A stretch of DNA of 64,000 bases from JAAZIN01 sp964441025 (GTDB lineage Bacteria; Bacillota; Dethiobacteria; DTU022), in NCBI GenBank assembly GCA_964441025.1, contig CAYTXG010000010.1:1-64000 (forward strand), in the 5' to 3' direction. Position 1 is the first letter of the stretch. The number at the start of each line of letters is the position of its first letter. Below are positions 36,324 through 45,101 of this stretch, piece after piece. The notes below the pieces were generated by a model, which had not been told where the DNA came from, did no database searches, and saw nothing but the letters and a program-made list of their open reading frames with translations. The position numbers were made by a program, and so were the translations under genes.

Positions 36324-37162
36324 AAATGAATATAGGCGTTGTGGGGCTGGGGCTCATCGGCGGATCCATGGCTAAAAGCATAAAATCGCGCACCCCGCAC
36401 ACTCTTTGGGGCAGCGATATCAACGGCGAAACGGAGACTGTGGCCCGCCTCTGCGGCGCCATTGACGGGCCCCTTGCAGACGACCGCATTGCACAGTGCG
36501 ATCTTATCTTTACCGCTATCCTGCCCGGGGCCACCATTGAATGGGTGCGCGAAAAGGGGCGCCGTATTTCCTGGAAAACTGTCCTTGTAGACCTCTGCGG
36601 CATCAAGCGCGTCGTCAGCGCCGAACTGGCGGCGACCGCCGCCAGCCATGGATTTACCTATATCGGGGGTCACCCCATGGCCGGCAAGGAGCAGTGGGGT
36701 TTTGCCCATTCCTCGGGGGACCTCTTTGACGGCGCTTCCATGATCCTGACGCCCGGCGGGGATGTGGAGCCGGCGCTTATGGAAAAGCTTGAACAGCTCT
36801 TCACGGATATCGGTTTTGCCGGCCTGACCGTGACCACGCCGGAGGAGCACGATCGGGTCATCGCCTACACCTCGCAGCTGGCCCATATCACCTCCAGCGC
36901 CTACGTGAAATCACCGCAGGCGCTGCGCCGCCGCGGCCTCTCCGCCGGCAGCTTTCGCGACCTGACCCGGGTGGCCCGGCTGGATCCGGAGATGTGGACA
37001 GAGCTGATGATGGGCAATGCCGATTATCTCGCTGAGCAGCTGGAGCTGCTCATCACCAACCTGGGCAAGTACCTTGTCGCGCTGCGCCGGGGAGATTCAG
37101 AAGAGCTGCGCCTGCTTCTGCAGGAGGGCTGCGAGAAAAAAGCCGCCGCGGGCGGCAGCTGA
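36320..37162 (+). CDS. tyrA: Prephenate dehydrogenase
   Basis: 280 residues, GTG overlapping the aroF stop (GTGA); the ATG at 36326 is an alternative. The NAD-binding motif GVVGLGLIGGSMAKSI is at the N-terminus and the catalytic-His region GGHPMAGKEQWGF is typical of TyrA. It converts prephenate to 4-hydroxyphenylpyruvate on the way to tyrosine. No ACT domain is present at the C-terminus, unlike many Bacillus TyrA proteins. Its stop is the first triplet of a variant repeat. Confidence 0.94.
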   Translation: MKMNIGVVGLGLIGGSMAKSIKSRTPHTLWGSDINGETETVARLCGAIDGPLADDRIAQCDLIFTAILPGATIEWVREKGRRISWKTVLVDLCGIKRVVSAELAATAASHGFTYIGGHPMAGKEQWGFAHSSGDLFDGASMILTPGGDVEPALMEKLEQLFTDIGFAGLTVTTPEEHDRVIAYTSQLAHITSSAYVKSPQALRRRGLSAGSFRDLTRVARLDPEMWTELMMGNADYLAEQLELLITNLGKYLVALRRGDSEELRLLLQEGCEKKAAAGGS

Positions 37163-37199
37163 CCAAACCAGCCACAGGGACGGGGGCTTTGGCTGGTCA
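37160..37199. repeat. Palindromic repeat with related core (ACCAGCC arms)
   Basis: TGACCA ... CCAGCCA, core CAGGGACGGGGGCTT, then TGGCTGGTCA. The core matches the GGGACGG of the TGAGTCA family and the arms differ. The tyrA stop codon is its first TGA. It fills most of the 54-bp tyrA-aroB gap. Confidence 0.7.
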
Positions 37200-37216
37200 A
37201 AGGAGTTTCCATAACC

Positions 37217-38290
37217 GTGAAAAATGATTGGGATAGAATACATGTCAGCGCCGGCGGGGGGTACGATGTCATTGTTGGCGCCGGGCTGCTGGAAAACTGC
37301 GGCGATATCGCCGCAGCCGCTGTGGAGCCCTGCCGCATCGCCGTGATCACCGACAGTGTGGTGGAGGGGCTTTATCTGGAGAATGCGGCCAAAAGTTTCT
37401 CCGGCGCCGGTTTCCAGGTGAGTTCTTTCTCCTTCCCCGCCGGGGAGAGCTCGAAGAATATGGGCACCCTTTCCCGCATTCTCGAATTTCTGGCCGGGGA
37501 GAGATTTACCCGCACCGACTGCCTGGCGGCCCTGGGCGGGGGGGTGGCCGGCGATATCGCCGGCTTTGCCGCCGGATGCTATCTGCGCGGGATCCGCTAT
37601 CTTCAGCTTCCGACAACGCTGCTGGCGGCGGTGGACTCCTCGGTGGGCGGCAAGACGGCGGTCAACCTGGAGGCGGGTAAGAACCTGGCCGGCCTCTTTG
37701 TGCAGCCCCGGGCGGTGATCTGCGACACCGGCTGCCTGGCTTCGCTGCCGCCCCATGTACTGGCGGACGGTGCAGCCGAAGCGATCAAGACGGGCATTCT
37801 GTCGGGAGAGGAGCTTTTCTCGATTTTTGAATCGGGCGGCATCAAAGAGAGGCTATCCGAAATCATTGCCCGCTGCGTGGCTTACAAGGGCCGTGTCGTC
37901 GAAGCCGATGAATTCGAGTCTGGCGCGCGCCGCATTTTGAACCTGGGCCACACCGTGGGCCATGCCATTGAGAAGTGCAGCGGCTATGCAATAGCCCACG
38001 GCCGCGCCGTGGCGGCAGGCACGGCCATCATTGCCCGCGCCTCTGCAAAACTCGGCCGCTGCAGCGAGGCGACGGCCGCCCGCATCGAGAGGGCGCTGCT
38101 GAAAAATGATCTTCCGGTAAGCACATCATTTTCCGCCGCGGGGCTTGCGGAGGCTGCGCTGGGCGACAAGAAACGCTCCGGCGGCGAGATCACGCTGGTG
38201 CTGCCCGGTGAGATCGGGGCCTGCTTTCTCTGGAGAATACCTGTGGCCGGACTCCGGGAGGTCATCAGCGCGGGACTGGAGGCAAGCTGA
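37217..38290 (+). CDS. aroB: 3-dehydroquinate synthase
   Basis: 357 residues from a GTG with AAGGAG upstream. Family motifs: FPAGESSKNMGTL, ALGGGVAGDIAGFAAGCYLRGI, LPTTLLAAVDSSVGGKTAVNL and the metal-ligand segment LNLGHTVGHAIE. It uses NAD and a divalent metal to cyclise DAHP to dehydroquinate, the second step of the shikimate pathway. Its stop overlaps the aroA start. Confidence 0.96.
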   Translation: MKNDWDRIHVSAGGGYDVIVGAGLLENCGDIAAAAVEPCRIAVITDSVVEGLYLENAAKSFSGAGFQVSSFSFPAGESSKNMGTLSRILEFLAGERFTRTDCLAALGGGVAGDIAGFAAGCYLRGIRYLQLPTTLLAAVDSSVGGKTAVNLEAGKNLAGLFVQPRAVICDTGCLASLPPHVLADGAAEAIKTGILSGEELFSIFESGGIKERLSEIIARCVAYKGRVVEADEFESGARRILNLGHTVGHAIEKCSGYAIAHGRAVAAGTAIIARASAKLGRCSEATAARIERALLKNDLPVSTSFSAAGLAEAALGDKKRSGGEITLVLPGEIGACFLWRIPVAGLREVISAGLEAS

Positions 38291-39546
38291 TGGATCTGCG
38301 CATATATCCCCGCCCCCTTCAGGGCACGGTGCAGGCCGTCTCATCAAAATCGGATGCACACAGGCTGCTCATCCTGGCCGCCCTGGCCGGCGGGGAGCCC
38401 ACGGAGATCGAGCTGCCGCAGATCTCCGGCGATATCGAGTGCACCCTGGCCTGCCTGCAGGCCCTCGGCGCAGTGATCGAGCGGAGCGGCGGCAGAATTG
38501 CCGTTACGCCTCCCTACAGGTACAACCCCGCTCCCGCACTTTACTGTGGGGAGAGCGGTTCCACGCTGCGTTTTCTCCTGCCGGTGGCGGCGGCGTTCTG
38601 CGGCGGCGGGAGCTTCAGCGGCGGCGGGAGACTGCCTGAGAGGCCGCTGGGCGAGCTGGTGCAGGCCATGAAAAAGCGCGGCGTTGCATTCTCACAGGAT
38701 CGGCTGCCCTTTACTATCTCCGGGAAGCTGCCGGCGGGGGAGTACGTTCTGCCCGGCAATGTGAGCTCGCAATATATCACCGGGCTCCTGCTGGCGCTGC
38801 CCGCGCTGTCCGGAGACAGCTTCATCCGCCTCACCGGCAGGCTGGAATCGTCGGCCTATGTGCAGATGACGCTGGCGGCGCTCCGCCGTTTCGGCATCAA
38901 TGTAGATCGCCTGGAGGGCGGCTTTGCCGTAAAGGGAGGGCAGGAATATATCTCCCCGGGAAGAGTGCGGGTGGAGGGCGACTGGTCAAACGCCGCCTTC
39001 TTCCTTGCCGCCGGCGCCCTGGGCGGCCCGGTGACCGTTGCCGGGCTGGACGGGGGCTCGCTGCAGGGCGACAGGGACATAGTCGGGCTCCTGAACCGCT
39101 TCGGCGCCCGCACAACCCAATCCGGCGCCGGTTTCACCGTGAACGGCGGCGGGCTCCGCGGATGCGGTATAGATGTAAGCGAGGTGCCCGATCTGCTGCC
39201 CGTGCTGGCGGCGGTAGCTGCCTGTGCCGGAGGGGAAACAGAGTTTACGGGATGCGCGCGCCTGCGCTTCAAGGAGAGCGATCGCATCCGCTCCACGGCG
39301 GCAATGGTCGGCTCCCTGGGGGGCAGTGTTGTGGAATCGCCCGGGGGGCTGCTCATCCGGGGCTGCGAGCCGGCCGGCGGCGTGGTGGACAGCTTCGGCG
39401 ATCACCGCATCGCCATGGCCGCTGCCGTGGCGGCGCTCCGCTGCACCGGCCCTGTGACCATACTTGGCGCCGGAGCTGTGGAGAAATCCTATCCCCTTTT
39501 CTTTAGCCACTACCGCGATCTGGGAGGTGTAGCGGATGTCATCTGA
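38290..39546 (+). CDS. aroA: 3-phosphoshikimate 1-carboxyvinyltransferase (EPSP synthase)
   Basis: 418 residues; ATG overlaps the aroB stop (TGATG). Conserved motifs: SSKSDAHRLLILAAL at the N-terminus, YCGESGSTLRFLLPVAA for phosphate binding, VEGDWSNAAFFLAAGAL and LRFKESDRI near the C-terminus, and FGDHRIAMAAAVAAL. It adds enolpyruvate from PEP to shikimate 3-phosphate. Overlaps aroC by 11 bp. Confidence 0.96.
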   Translation: MDLRIYPRPLQGTVQAVSSKSDAHRLLILAALAGGEPTEIELPQISGDIECTLACLQALGAVIERSGGRIAVTPPYRYNPAPALYCGESGSTLRFLLPVAAAFCGGGSFSGGGRLPERPLGELVQAMKKRGVAFSQDRLPFTISGKLPAGEYVLPGNVSSQYITGLLLALPALSGDSFIRLTGRLESSAYVQMTLAALRRFGINVDRLEGGFAVKGGQEYISPGRVRVEGDWSNAAFFLAAGALGGPVTVAGLDGGSLQGDRDIVGLLNRFGARTTQSGAGFTVNGGGLRGCGIDVSEVPDLLPVLAAVAACAGGETEFTGCARLRFKESDRIRSTAAMVGSLGGSVVESPGGLLIRGCEPAGGVVDSFGDHRIAMAAAVAALRCTGPVTILGAGAVEKSYPLFFSHYRDLGGVADVI

Positions 39547-40624
39547 GTTTGGAAATCTTCTGCGGATATCGCTTTTCGGTGAGTCCCACGGCCGGGCTGT
39601 GGGGGTGCTTGTCGACGGCTTCCCCGCCGGAGAGGAGATCGACATGGAGGAGCTGCAGTGCTTCATGGAGCGGCGCCGGCCCGGCAGGGACAGCCTTTCC
39701 ACCGCTCGCAGGGAGGCGGACAAACCGGTTTTCCTCTCGGGAATAACGGGCGGCAGGACCAACGGCAGCCCCCTTTGCGCCGTCATCGAGAACAGCGATG
39801 CAAAGTCCTCCGACTACACGGAACTGGCCGATAAACCCCGGCCCGGGCATGCCGATTACACCGCCCATGTAAAATGGAAAGGCGCCGCCGATCTGCGCGG
39901 CGGCGGCCATCTCTCGGGGCGGCTGACGGCGCCCCTCTGCACAGCGGGGGGGATTGCGAGGCAGATCCTGGCCCGGCGGGGGATCTACACCGGAGCCCAC
40001 CTCGCCGCTGTCGCCGGCATCAGCGACGAGTCGCTCCCCCTGGTCCCGGGGAAGGAGCTTTTCGCAGAGCTCGCCGCAAAGCCCTTTCCCGTCATCGACG
40101 AAGGCAAGGGGCTGGAGATGCAGGCGCTCATCAAGGCGGCGGCGGCCGCGGGAGATTCTGTGGGAGGCGTTGTGGAATGCGCCGCTGCCGGCCTTCCCGC
40201 CGGCCTGGGCTCGCCGCACTTCGGCGGTGTGGAGAACCGCCTGGCTGCGGCTCTCTTCGGCATACCGGGGGTGAAGGGGATTGAATTCGGCGCCGGATTT
40301 GCAAGCGCCGCCCTGAGCGGCTCGCAGAACAATGACCTTTTCTATATTGATGAAGAGGGCGCCGTCAGGACAAGGAGCAACAACTGCGGCGGTATCCTGG
40401 GCGGGATCACCAACGGGATGCCCCTTCTCTTCCGGGCGGCCTTCAAGCCCACTCCTTCCATCGCTCTACCCCAGCAGACGGTGAGCCTGTCCCGGCGCGA
40501 GCCGGCGGTGATCACCGTAACGGGACGCCACGATCCCTGCATTGCGCACCGGGCGGTGCCGGTGGTGGAGGCCGTTGCCGCGGCGGTCCTCCTGGACATG
40601 CTCCTTGAGTCACGGGGACGGTGA
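39536..40624 (+). CDS. aroC: Chorismate synthase (3' end altered by a repeat)
   Basis: 362 residues, ATG with GGGAGGTG upstream inside the aroA end. Family signatures: GESHGRAVGVLVDGFPAG, RRRPGRDSLSTAR, HADYTAHVKWKGAADLRGGGHLSGR and the C-terminal GRHDPCIAHRAVPVVEAVAAAVLLDMLL. It converts EPSP to chorismate with reduced FMN. The last residues ESRGR and the stop come from a REP-like repeat. A second, diverged copy of the native end (EAVAAAVLLDMILEGK) lies further downstream, showing that the 3' end was rearranged. Confidence 0.95.
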   Translation: MSSEFGNLLRISLFGESHGRAVGVLVDGFPAGEEIDMEELQCFMERRRPGRDSLSTARREADKPVFLSGITGGRTNGSPLCAVIENSDAKSSDYTELADKPRPGHADYTAHVKWKGAADLRGGGHLSGRLTAPLCTAGGIARQILARRGIYTGAHLAAVAGISDESLPLVPGKELFAELAAKPFPVIDEGKGLEMQALIKAAAAAGDSVGGVVECAAAGLPAGLGSPHFGGVENRLAAALFGIPGVKGIEFGAGFASAALSGSQNNDLFYIDEEGAVRTRSNNCGGILGGITNGMPLLFRAAFKPTPSIALPQQTVSLSRREPAVITVTGRHDPCIAHRAVPVVEAVAAAVLLDMLLESRGR

Positions 40625-40634
40625 CTTTGACTCA
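40606..40634. repeat. 29-bp REP-like repeat, copy 9
   Basis: TGAGTCACGGGGACGG, then TGACTTTGACTCA. It supplies the aroC tail ESRGR and stop (40622-40624). Confidence 0.92.
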
Positions 40635-40686
40635 TCCGCCCCGCCGAAATTGGGGGGGGGTGACAGGTTAACAGGACTCCTGCGGC

Positions 40687-40752
40687 GAGGCTGTCGCCGC
40701 GGCTGTACTTCTGGATATGATACTGGAGGGAAAAATCAATGGAATTGGATGA
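40687..40752 (+). pseudogene. aroC: Remnant of the original aroC 3' end
   Basis: From 40687 the frame reads EAVAAAVLLDMILEGKINGIG and stops at 40750-40752. The first 14 residues match the present aroC end at 40569-40610 in 13 positions. Of 42 bases 9 differ, nearly all in third codon positions. The remnant overlaps the pheA start by 14 bp, as a native coupled aroC-pheA junction would. It has no start of its own. Confidence 0.8.
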
Positions 40753-41875
40753 GATGCGAACAAGAATTGACACCGTGGATGAGAAGATGCTGGGGCTGTT
40801 CCTGGAGCGAATGGAGCTTGCAGAGGAAATTGCATCCTACAAAAGAAAAAAAGAGCTGCCTATCCTGAACCGGGAGCGCGAGCGGGAGATACTGGCCCGG
40901 ATGACGGCTAAGTCGGGCCCGATGGAGAAATATGCTTATCACTTTTTTGAAACGCTGATGGGGCTTTCCCGGGCCCGCCAGATCGAGCTCGGCTCGGCGG
41001 CGTCGAATATCCGGGCCCGGATCGAGGCGGCTCTTGCAGGCGCCGGGGAGCTATTTCCGCAGACGGGGACCGTGGCCTGCCAGGGTGTTGAAGGGTCGAA
41101 TTCGCAGGCCGCCTGCGACCGCCTGCTGCCGCGGGGGCAGATTGTATACCTGAAGACCGTGGAAGCGGTATTTGATGCTGTGGAATCGGGGCTATGCAGG
41201 TTCGGGGTTCTCCCCATCGAGAACAGCACCTACGGCTCTGTTCGCGCCAATTACGACCTGCTGCAGAGAAAGCGCTGCTCCATCGTCCGCAGCGCCCGCC
41301 TCTATATCCGCCATGAACTACTGGCGAAACCGGGCACAAGTCTGGACCGGATTACCGAGATCTACTCCCATGAACAGGCTCTGGGCCAGTGCAGCCGCTA
41401 CCTGGGTTCCCTTTCGGGCGTGAAGATCATCCCCTGCGCCAATACAGCCATGGCGGCGAAGATGGTGGCTGAAACAGACAGGCCCGGCGCGGCGGCCATA
41501 TCCTCCCATTCCTGTGCCGCTCTGTACGGCCTTGAGGTGGCGGCTGCGGATATCCAGGACAGCGACAACAACTATACCCGTTTCATCTGCATTGCCCGGG
41601 AACCGGCCATCCATGCCGGCGCCAACAAGATCAGCCTGATCGTGGCCTGCGACAACAAGCCCGGGGCGCTCTACGAAATCCTCTCAAAATTTTCCGCCCT
41701 GCGCCTCAACATGAGCAAGCTGGAAAGTTGCCCCGTTACAGGGAGAAATTTTGAATTTATCTTCTTTATTGAGCTTGACGCCTCCGTCAAGGAACCGGGC
41801 GTTCTGCCCATGCTGGAGGATCTTGAGCGGAGTTACGAGAACTTTATCTTCCTGGGAAACTATGCAGAGGTGTGA
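40739..41875 (+). CDS. pheA: Chorismate mutase-prephenate dehydratase (P-protein)
   Basis: 378 residues, ATG with CTGGAGGG 7 nt upstream, inside the aroC remnant. Residues 1 to about 90 are an AroQ-type chorismate mutase (RTRIDTVDEKMLGLFLERMELAEEIASYK). About 100-280 are prephenate dehydratase with GVLPIENSTYGSV and the catalytic NYTRF motif. The remainder is an ACT domain with KLESCP in place of the usual LESRP, probably binding phenylalanine. It supplies prephenate for TyrA and converts it to phenylpyruvate. Fusion of mutase to dehydratase is common in Proteobacteria and less so in Bacillota. Confidence 0.94.
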   Translation: MELDEMRTRIDTVDEKMLGLFLERMELAEEIASYKRKKELPILNREREREILARMTAKSGPMEKYAYHFFETLMGLSRARQIELGSAASNIRARIEAALAGAGELFPQTGTVACQGVEGSNSQAACDRLLPRGQIVYLKTVEAVFDAVESGLCRFGVLPIENSTYGSVRANYDLLQRKRCSIVRSARLYIRHELLAKPGTSLDRITEIYSHEQALGQCSRYLGSLSGVKIIPCANTAMAAKMVAETDRPGAAAISSHSCAALYGLEVAAADIQDSDNNYTRFICIAREPAIHAGANKISLIVACDNKPGALYEILSKFSALRLNMSKLESCPVTGRNFEFIFFIELDASVKEPGVLPMLEDLERSYENFIFLGNYAEV

Positions 41876-41876
41876 T

Positions 41877-43121
41877 ATGGGCGGGAGAATTTACGGCCTC
41901 ATCGGCCGCACACTCAAACACAGCTATTCCGTGCCCATCCACAGGGAACTGGGCAACAGCGCCTACCGCCTCATCGAGCTTGAGCCGGAAGAGCTGGCCG
42001 CCTTCCTGGGGCGGGATGATCTGGGCGGGGTGAACGTGACTATCCCCTACAAGCGCGCAGTGGTCAGGCTCTGCAGCGTTCTCTCGGCGGAGGCGCAGGA
42101 AACAGGGAGCGTGAATACCATCGTGTGCAGGTCCAGGGGCGGCCTGGCGGGCTACAATACCGATGTCTGCGGCCTGGAATACATGGCCCGGCGGGTCGGG
42201 ATATCCTTCGGCGGCAAAAAAGTAGTCGTCTTCGGCAGCGGCGGCGCCTCGCTGGCGGCTCAGTATGCCGCCCGCAGGGGCGGCGCAGAAGAGGTGGTGG
42301 TGATATCGCGCTCCGGCAGTGAAAACTACGGCAACCTTCCCCGCCATTACGATGCCGGGGTGCTGATCAATGCCACCCCTGTGGGGATGTACCCTGATAC
42401 AGGCGCCGCCGCAGTGGATCTGACGCCTTTCAGAGAGTGCAGCGGCCTGCTGGAGCTGATCTACAATCCCCGCCGCACGGCTCTGCTCATGCAGGCCGGG
42501 CTGCTGGGCATTCCCCGCAGCGACGGGCTGCCCATGCTTGTAGCCCAGGCCGGTACCGCAGCGGAGCTTTTTTTCGGGAAAGCCGCTGAGGGTCCGGAAC
42601 TGGAGCGCATTATCGGCAAGCTGCGCCGCGAAATGACCAACATCGTTCTCATCGGCATGCCCGGCTGCGGCAAGAACACCGTGGGCCTGGCCCTGGCAGA
42701 GCTGACGGGGCGGGAGATCGTCGATTTGGATGCTGAAATAGTCAAAGAAGCCGGTTGCTCCATCCCCGAAATATTTGCCGCCTCGGGTGAGGCGGGATTC
42801 CGCCGCCTGGAGCGCGAAGCGGCGGCGGAGGCGGGGAGGGAAAGCGGCAAGATCATCATCACCGGCGGCGGGGTGGTTACGGATGAGCGGAATTATCCCT
42901 CGCTTCATCAAAACGGGCGGATCTATCATCTTCTGCGCGATGCGGCCCTGCTCCCCCGAGAGGGGCGTCCTCTTTCCGCGAAAACCGATCTGGAAGCCAT
43001 GCAGAGAGAGCGGTTACCGCTGTACGAGCGTTTTCGCGACGCCGCCGTGGAGAACAGCGGCACACCCGAAGAGGCCGCCGCCGCAATCTGGAGGGATTTC
43101 AATGCACATTCTGGTGATTAA
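41877..43121 (+). CDS. aroE/aroK: Shikimate dehydrogenase-shikimate kinase fusion
   Basis: 414 residues from the ATG at 41877 with AGAGGTG upstream; the open frame extends 5' into pheA without support. Residues 1 to about 255 are AroE: YGLIGRTLKHSYSVPIH, the catalytic Lys in NVTIPYKRAV, and NADP-binding VVVFGSGGASLAA. From about residue 256 a shikimate kinase follows, with Walker A GMPGCGKNT, VDLDAEIVKEAG and ITGGGVVTDERN. One polypeptide thus catalyses steps 4 and 5 of the pathway. No separate shikimate kinase is present in the operon, so the fusion is probably the sole source. Confidence 0.94.
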   Translation: MGGRIYGLIGRTLKHSYSVPIHRELGNSAYRLIELEPEELAAFLGRDDLGGVNVTIPYKRAVVRLCSVLSAEAQETGSVNTIVCRSRGGLAGYNTDVCGLEYMARRVGISFGGKKVVVFGSGGASLAAQYAARRGGAEEVVVISRSGSENYGNLPRHYDAGVLINATPVGMYPDTGAAAVDLTPFRECSGLLELIYNPRRTALLMQAGLLGIPRSDGLPMLVAQAGTAAELFFGKAAEGPELERIIGKLRREMTNIVLIGMPGCGKNTVGLALAELTGREIVDLDAEIVKEAGCSIPEIFAASGEAGFRRLEREAAAEAGRESGKIIITGGGVVTDERNYPSLHQNGRIYHLLRDAALLPREGRPLSAKTDLEAMQRERLPLYERFRDAAVENSGTPEEAAAAIWRDFNAHSGD

Positions 43122-43533
43122 CGGGCCCAACCTGAACCTGCTCGGCATCCGCGAGCGGGAGCTGTACGGGCGGACCACTTATGCCGACCTTGTGGCCCTG
43201 ATCAAAGCGGAGGCCAAGAAACTGGGCCTGAAGACAGAGTTTATCCAATCCAACCATGAAGGCGAACTGGTGGAGGCTGTCCAGGGCGCCTACAGAAAAT
43301 TTGACGGCATCATCATCAACCCCGGCGCCTACACGCACACCAGTATCGCCCTTCTCGACGCCCTTAAGGCCGTGGGAGTGCCTGCAGTGGAGGTTCATAT
43401 CACTGACCCCGACAGCCGCGAAGAGTTCCGCCGCATCTCCTACATCCGCGCCGCCTGCATCGGCACCATCAAGGGCCGCGGCCTGCAGGGCTACCTCGAT
43501 GCCCTCCACCTCCTTGAGTCAAGGGGACGGTGA
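43102..43533 (+). CDS. aroQ: 3-dehydroquinate dehydratase, type II
   Basis: 143 residues from the ATG at 43102 (GGAGGG 6 nt upstream), overlapping the kinase end by 20 bp. Type II motifs: LVINGPNLNLLGIRE, the catalytic Tyr in RERELYG, QSNHEGELVE, IINPGAYTHTSIALLDAL and VEVHITDP. It dehydrates dehydroquinate to dehydroshikimate, completing the set of shikimate enzymes in this operon. The tail LLESRGR and stop are encoded by a repeat, identical in reading frame to the aroC tail. Confidence 0.95.
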   Translation: MHILVINGPNLNLLGIRERELYGRTTYADLVALIKAEAKKLGLKTEFIQSNHEGELVEAVQGAYRKFDGIIINPGAYTHTSIALLDALKAVGVPAVEVHITDPDSREEFRRISYIRAACIGTIKGRGLQGYLDALHLLESRGR

Positions 43534-43543
43534 CTTTGACTCA
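43515..43543. repeat. 29-bp REP-like repeat, copy 10
   Basis: Identical to copy 2. It supplies ESRGR and the stop (43531-43533) of aroQ. Confidence 0.93.
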
Positions 43544-43698
43544 CTTCAGCTCAACCCGTTACCGGGCACCACAGCCAACCAGCTTCATCTCTGCCGCTTT
43601 TGGTGGAGGGCGGCGACTCAGACGGGCCGCTTTGAGATTATTTTCGGGTGCTGTCAGATAATCGGTTTAAGTGCGTCTTATGGGCAGGAGGTAAAAAT

Positions 43699-44184
43699 GT
43701 GGCGGAATTCGGGGAGATATATAACGCCTATTTTAAGGATATCTACCTCTATCTCTACAGCTTATCAGGCGACAGACATATCGCAGAGGATATCACTTCT
43801 GAAACATTTTTGAAGGCCCTTGAATCCATCGACGGCTTCCGGGGTAGCTGTGACCTCAGGGTATGGCTCTGCCAGATTGCCAAAAACAGCTACTTCTCTT
43901 ACCTGCGCAGGGAGAAGAAGTTTGTGGACATGGAAAAGATACCGGAAAAAGCCGCTGACCACGATGTAGAAAAAATAGCTATCCTCTCCGCAGAATCTCA
44001 GCAGGTTCACGATATCCTCCGTAATCTTGGCGAGCCCTACAAGGGAGTGTTTTCGCTGCGCCACTTTAATGAGTTAAGTTTTAAAAAAATTGCCGCCCTC
44101 TTCGGGAAAAGTGAAAACTGGGCTTGCGTGACCTACCACCGGGCCCGGAAGAAAATCAAAAAGCAGATGGAGGGGTACCGATGA
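43699..44184 (+). CDS. ECF-type RNA polymerase sigma factor
   Basis: 161 residues. The GTG at 43699 is chosen because AGGAGG lies 7 nt upstream; the ATG two bases earlier is out of frame. Region 2 is seen in YNAYFKDIYLYLYSLSGDRHIAEDITSETFLKAL and region 4 in LPEP-like LGEPYKGVFSLRHFNELSFKKIAALFGKSENWACVTYHRARKKI. It directs transcription of an unknown regulon. The next gene, a zinc-finger membrane protein, overlaps by 4 bp and is the likely anti-sigma factor. Confidence 0.92.
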   Translation: MAEFGEIYNAYFKDIYLYLYSLSGDRHIAEDITSETFLKALESIDGFRGSCDLRVWLCQIAKNSYFSYLRREKKFVDMEKIPEKAADHDVEKIAILSAESQQVHDILRNLGEPYKGVFSLRHFNELSFKKIAALFGKSENWACVTYHRARKKIKKQMEGYR

Positions 44185-45101
44185 AGATAACCTGCAATGT
44201 GATCAGAGACATTCTGCCCTTGTACGCGGAGAATATGGTCAGTGCGGATACGCGCAGGCTGGTGGAGGAGCATATCGCCTCCTGCCGGGATTGCAAAACC
44301 CATCTCGATGAAATGGGATTATCCACTGATCTGCCTTTGGATGTTGATACCGCCCCTTTAAGAAAAATAAAAATTACCTTGCGGAAAAATAAGCTCCACA
44401 TGGTTATCGCCGCGGTCATGTTTACCCTGGCTGCAGTTGTGGCTGCAGCTGTCTTCCTGACTGCACCAAGGTATATGCCTTACAGCGAAAACACTGTCAT
44501 CATAGAGAAAAAAGGCGACGGAACAGTGCTGGCCATGTTCAGCGAAGGGGTCTCCGGCTTCTATGCCGATCGCTCCACCGCCCAGATCGGTCCCGGCTAT
44601 TCCTACCATATTACCGCATGGGATAGCCTCTGGAACCGCTATATTTACAAAAATCCTCTGCGCAGCGCTGTTTTGAATGCTGATGGGGAAATTGTGGCCG
44701 CCGTTTATTACTACGACATTACCCGCAGGGTTGGCCCTGTCATTTCTGACGGAGCTTTTGATATCTTAATTTACGGCCAAAACCAGACTCCCAATGGCGG
44801 CGTGGCCACCCTGCCCAGGCTAGTTCTGGCATACTACGCCTTTTTTGCTCTGATCCTGGTGTTACTGTGCGCTATAGCCGCCTATCTGTTCCGCCGCCAT
44901 GCAAAAGCAGGAAAGGCCTTTCAAAAAACACTTCTATTGCCGCTTGCCTACCTCTTGGCCGGCCTGTGCATTAAAGGTTTTAACTTTGCATCATATTCGG
45001 CCACGCGTGACTTCCTTGCCATTCTGCTCCTGACGATACCGCTCTACATCCTTTTACTTTCCGGCACCTTCCTGATTAAAGAATATAGAAGGATTTCATG
45101 A
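44181..45101 (+). CDS. Zinc-finger anti-sigma factor-like membrane protein
   Basis: 306 residues; ATG at 44181 overlaps the sigma factor stop (ATGA), GGAGGGG upstream. The N-terminus has the HxxxCxxC zinc-binding anti-sigma motif in LVEEHIASCRDCKTHL with an upstream Cys. A membrane helix (MVIAAVMFTLAAVVAAAVFL) is followed by an extracytoplasmic domain of about 110 residues and three more hydrophobic segments at the C-terminus. It should hold the ECF sigma factor at the membrane until a signal is sensed. Confidence 0.85.
   Translation: MKITCNVIRDILPLYAENMVSADTRRLVEEHIASCRDCKTHLDEMGLSTDLPLDVDTAPLRKIKITLRKNKLHMVIAAVMFTLAAVVAAAVFLTAPRYMPYSENTVIIEKKGDGTVLAMFSEGVSGFYADRSTAQIGPGYSYHITAWDSLWNRYIYKNPLRSAVLNADGEIVAAVYYYDITRRVGPVISDGAFDILIYGQNQTPNGGVATLPRLVLAYYAFFALILVLLCAIAAYLFRRHAKAGKAFQKTLLLPLAYLLAGLCIKGFNFASYSATRDFLAILLLTIPLYILLLSGTFLIKEYRRIS

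Noticed and set aside
40640..40686. Promoter between aroC and pheA
   Set aside because: The GC-rich stretch has no -10/-35 pair; the gap is explained by the repeat and the aroC remnant.
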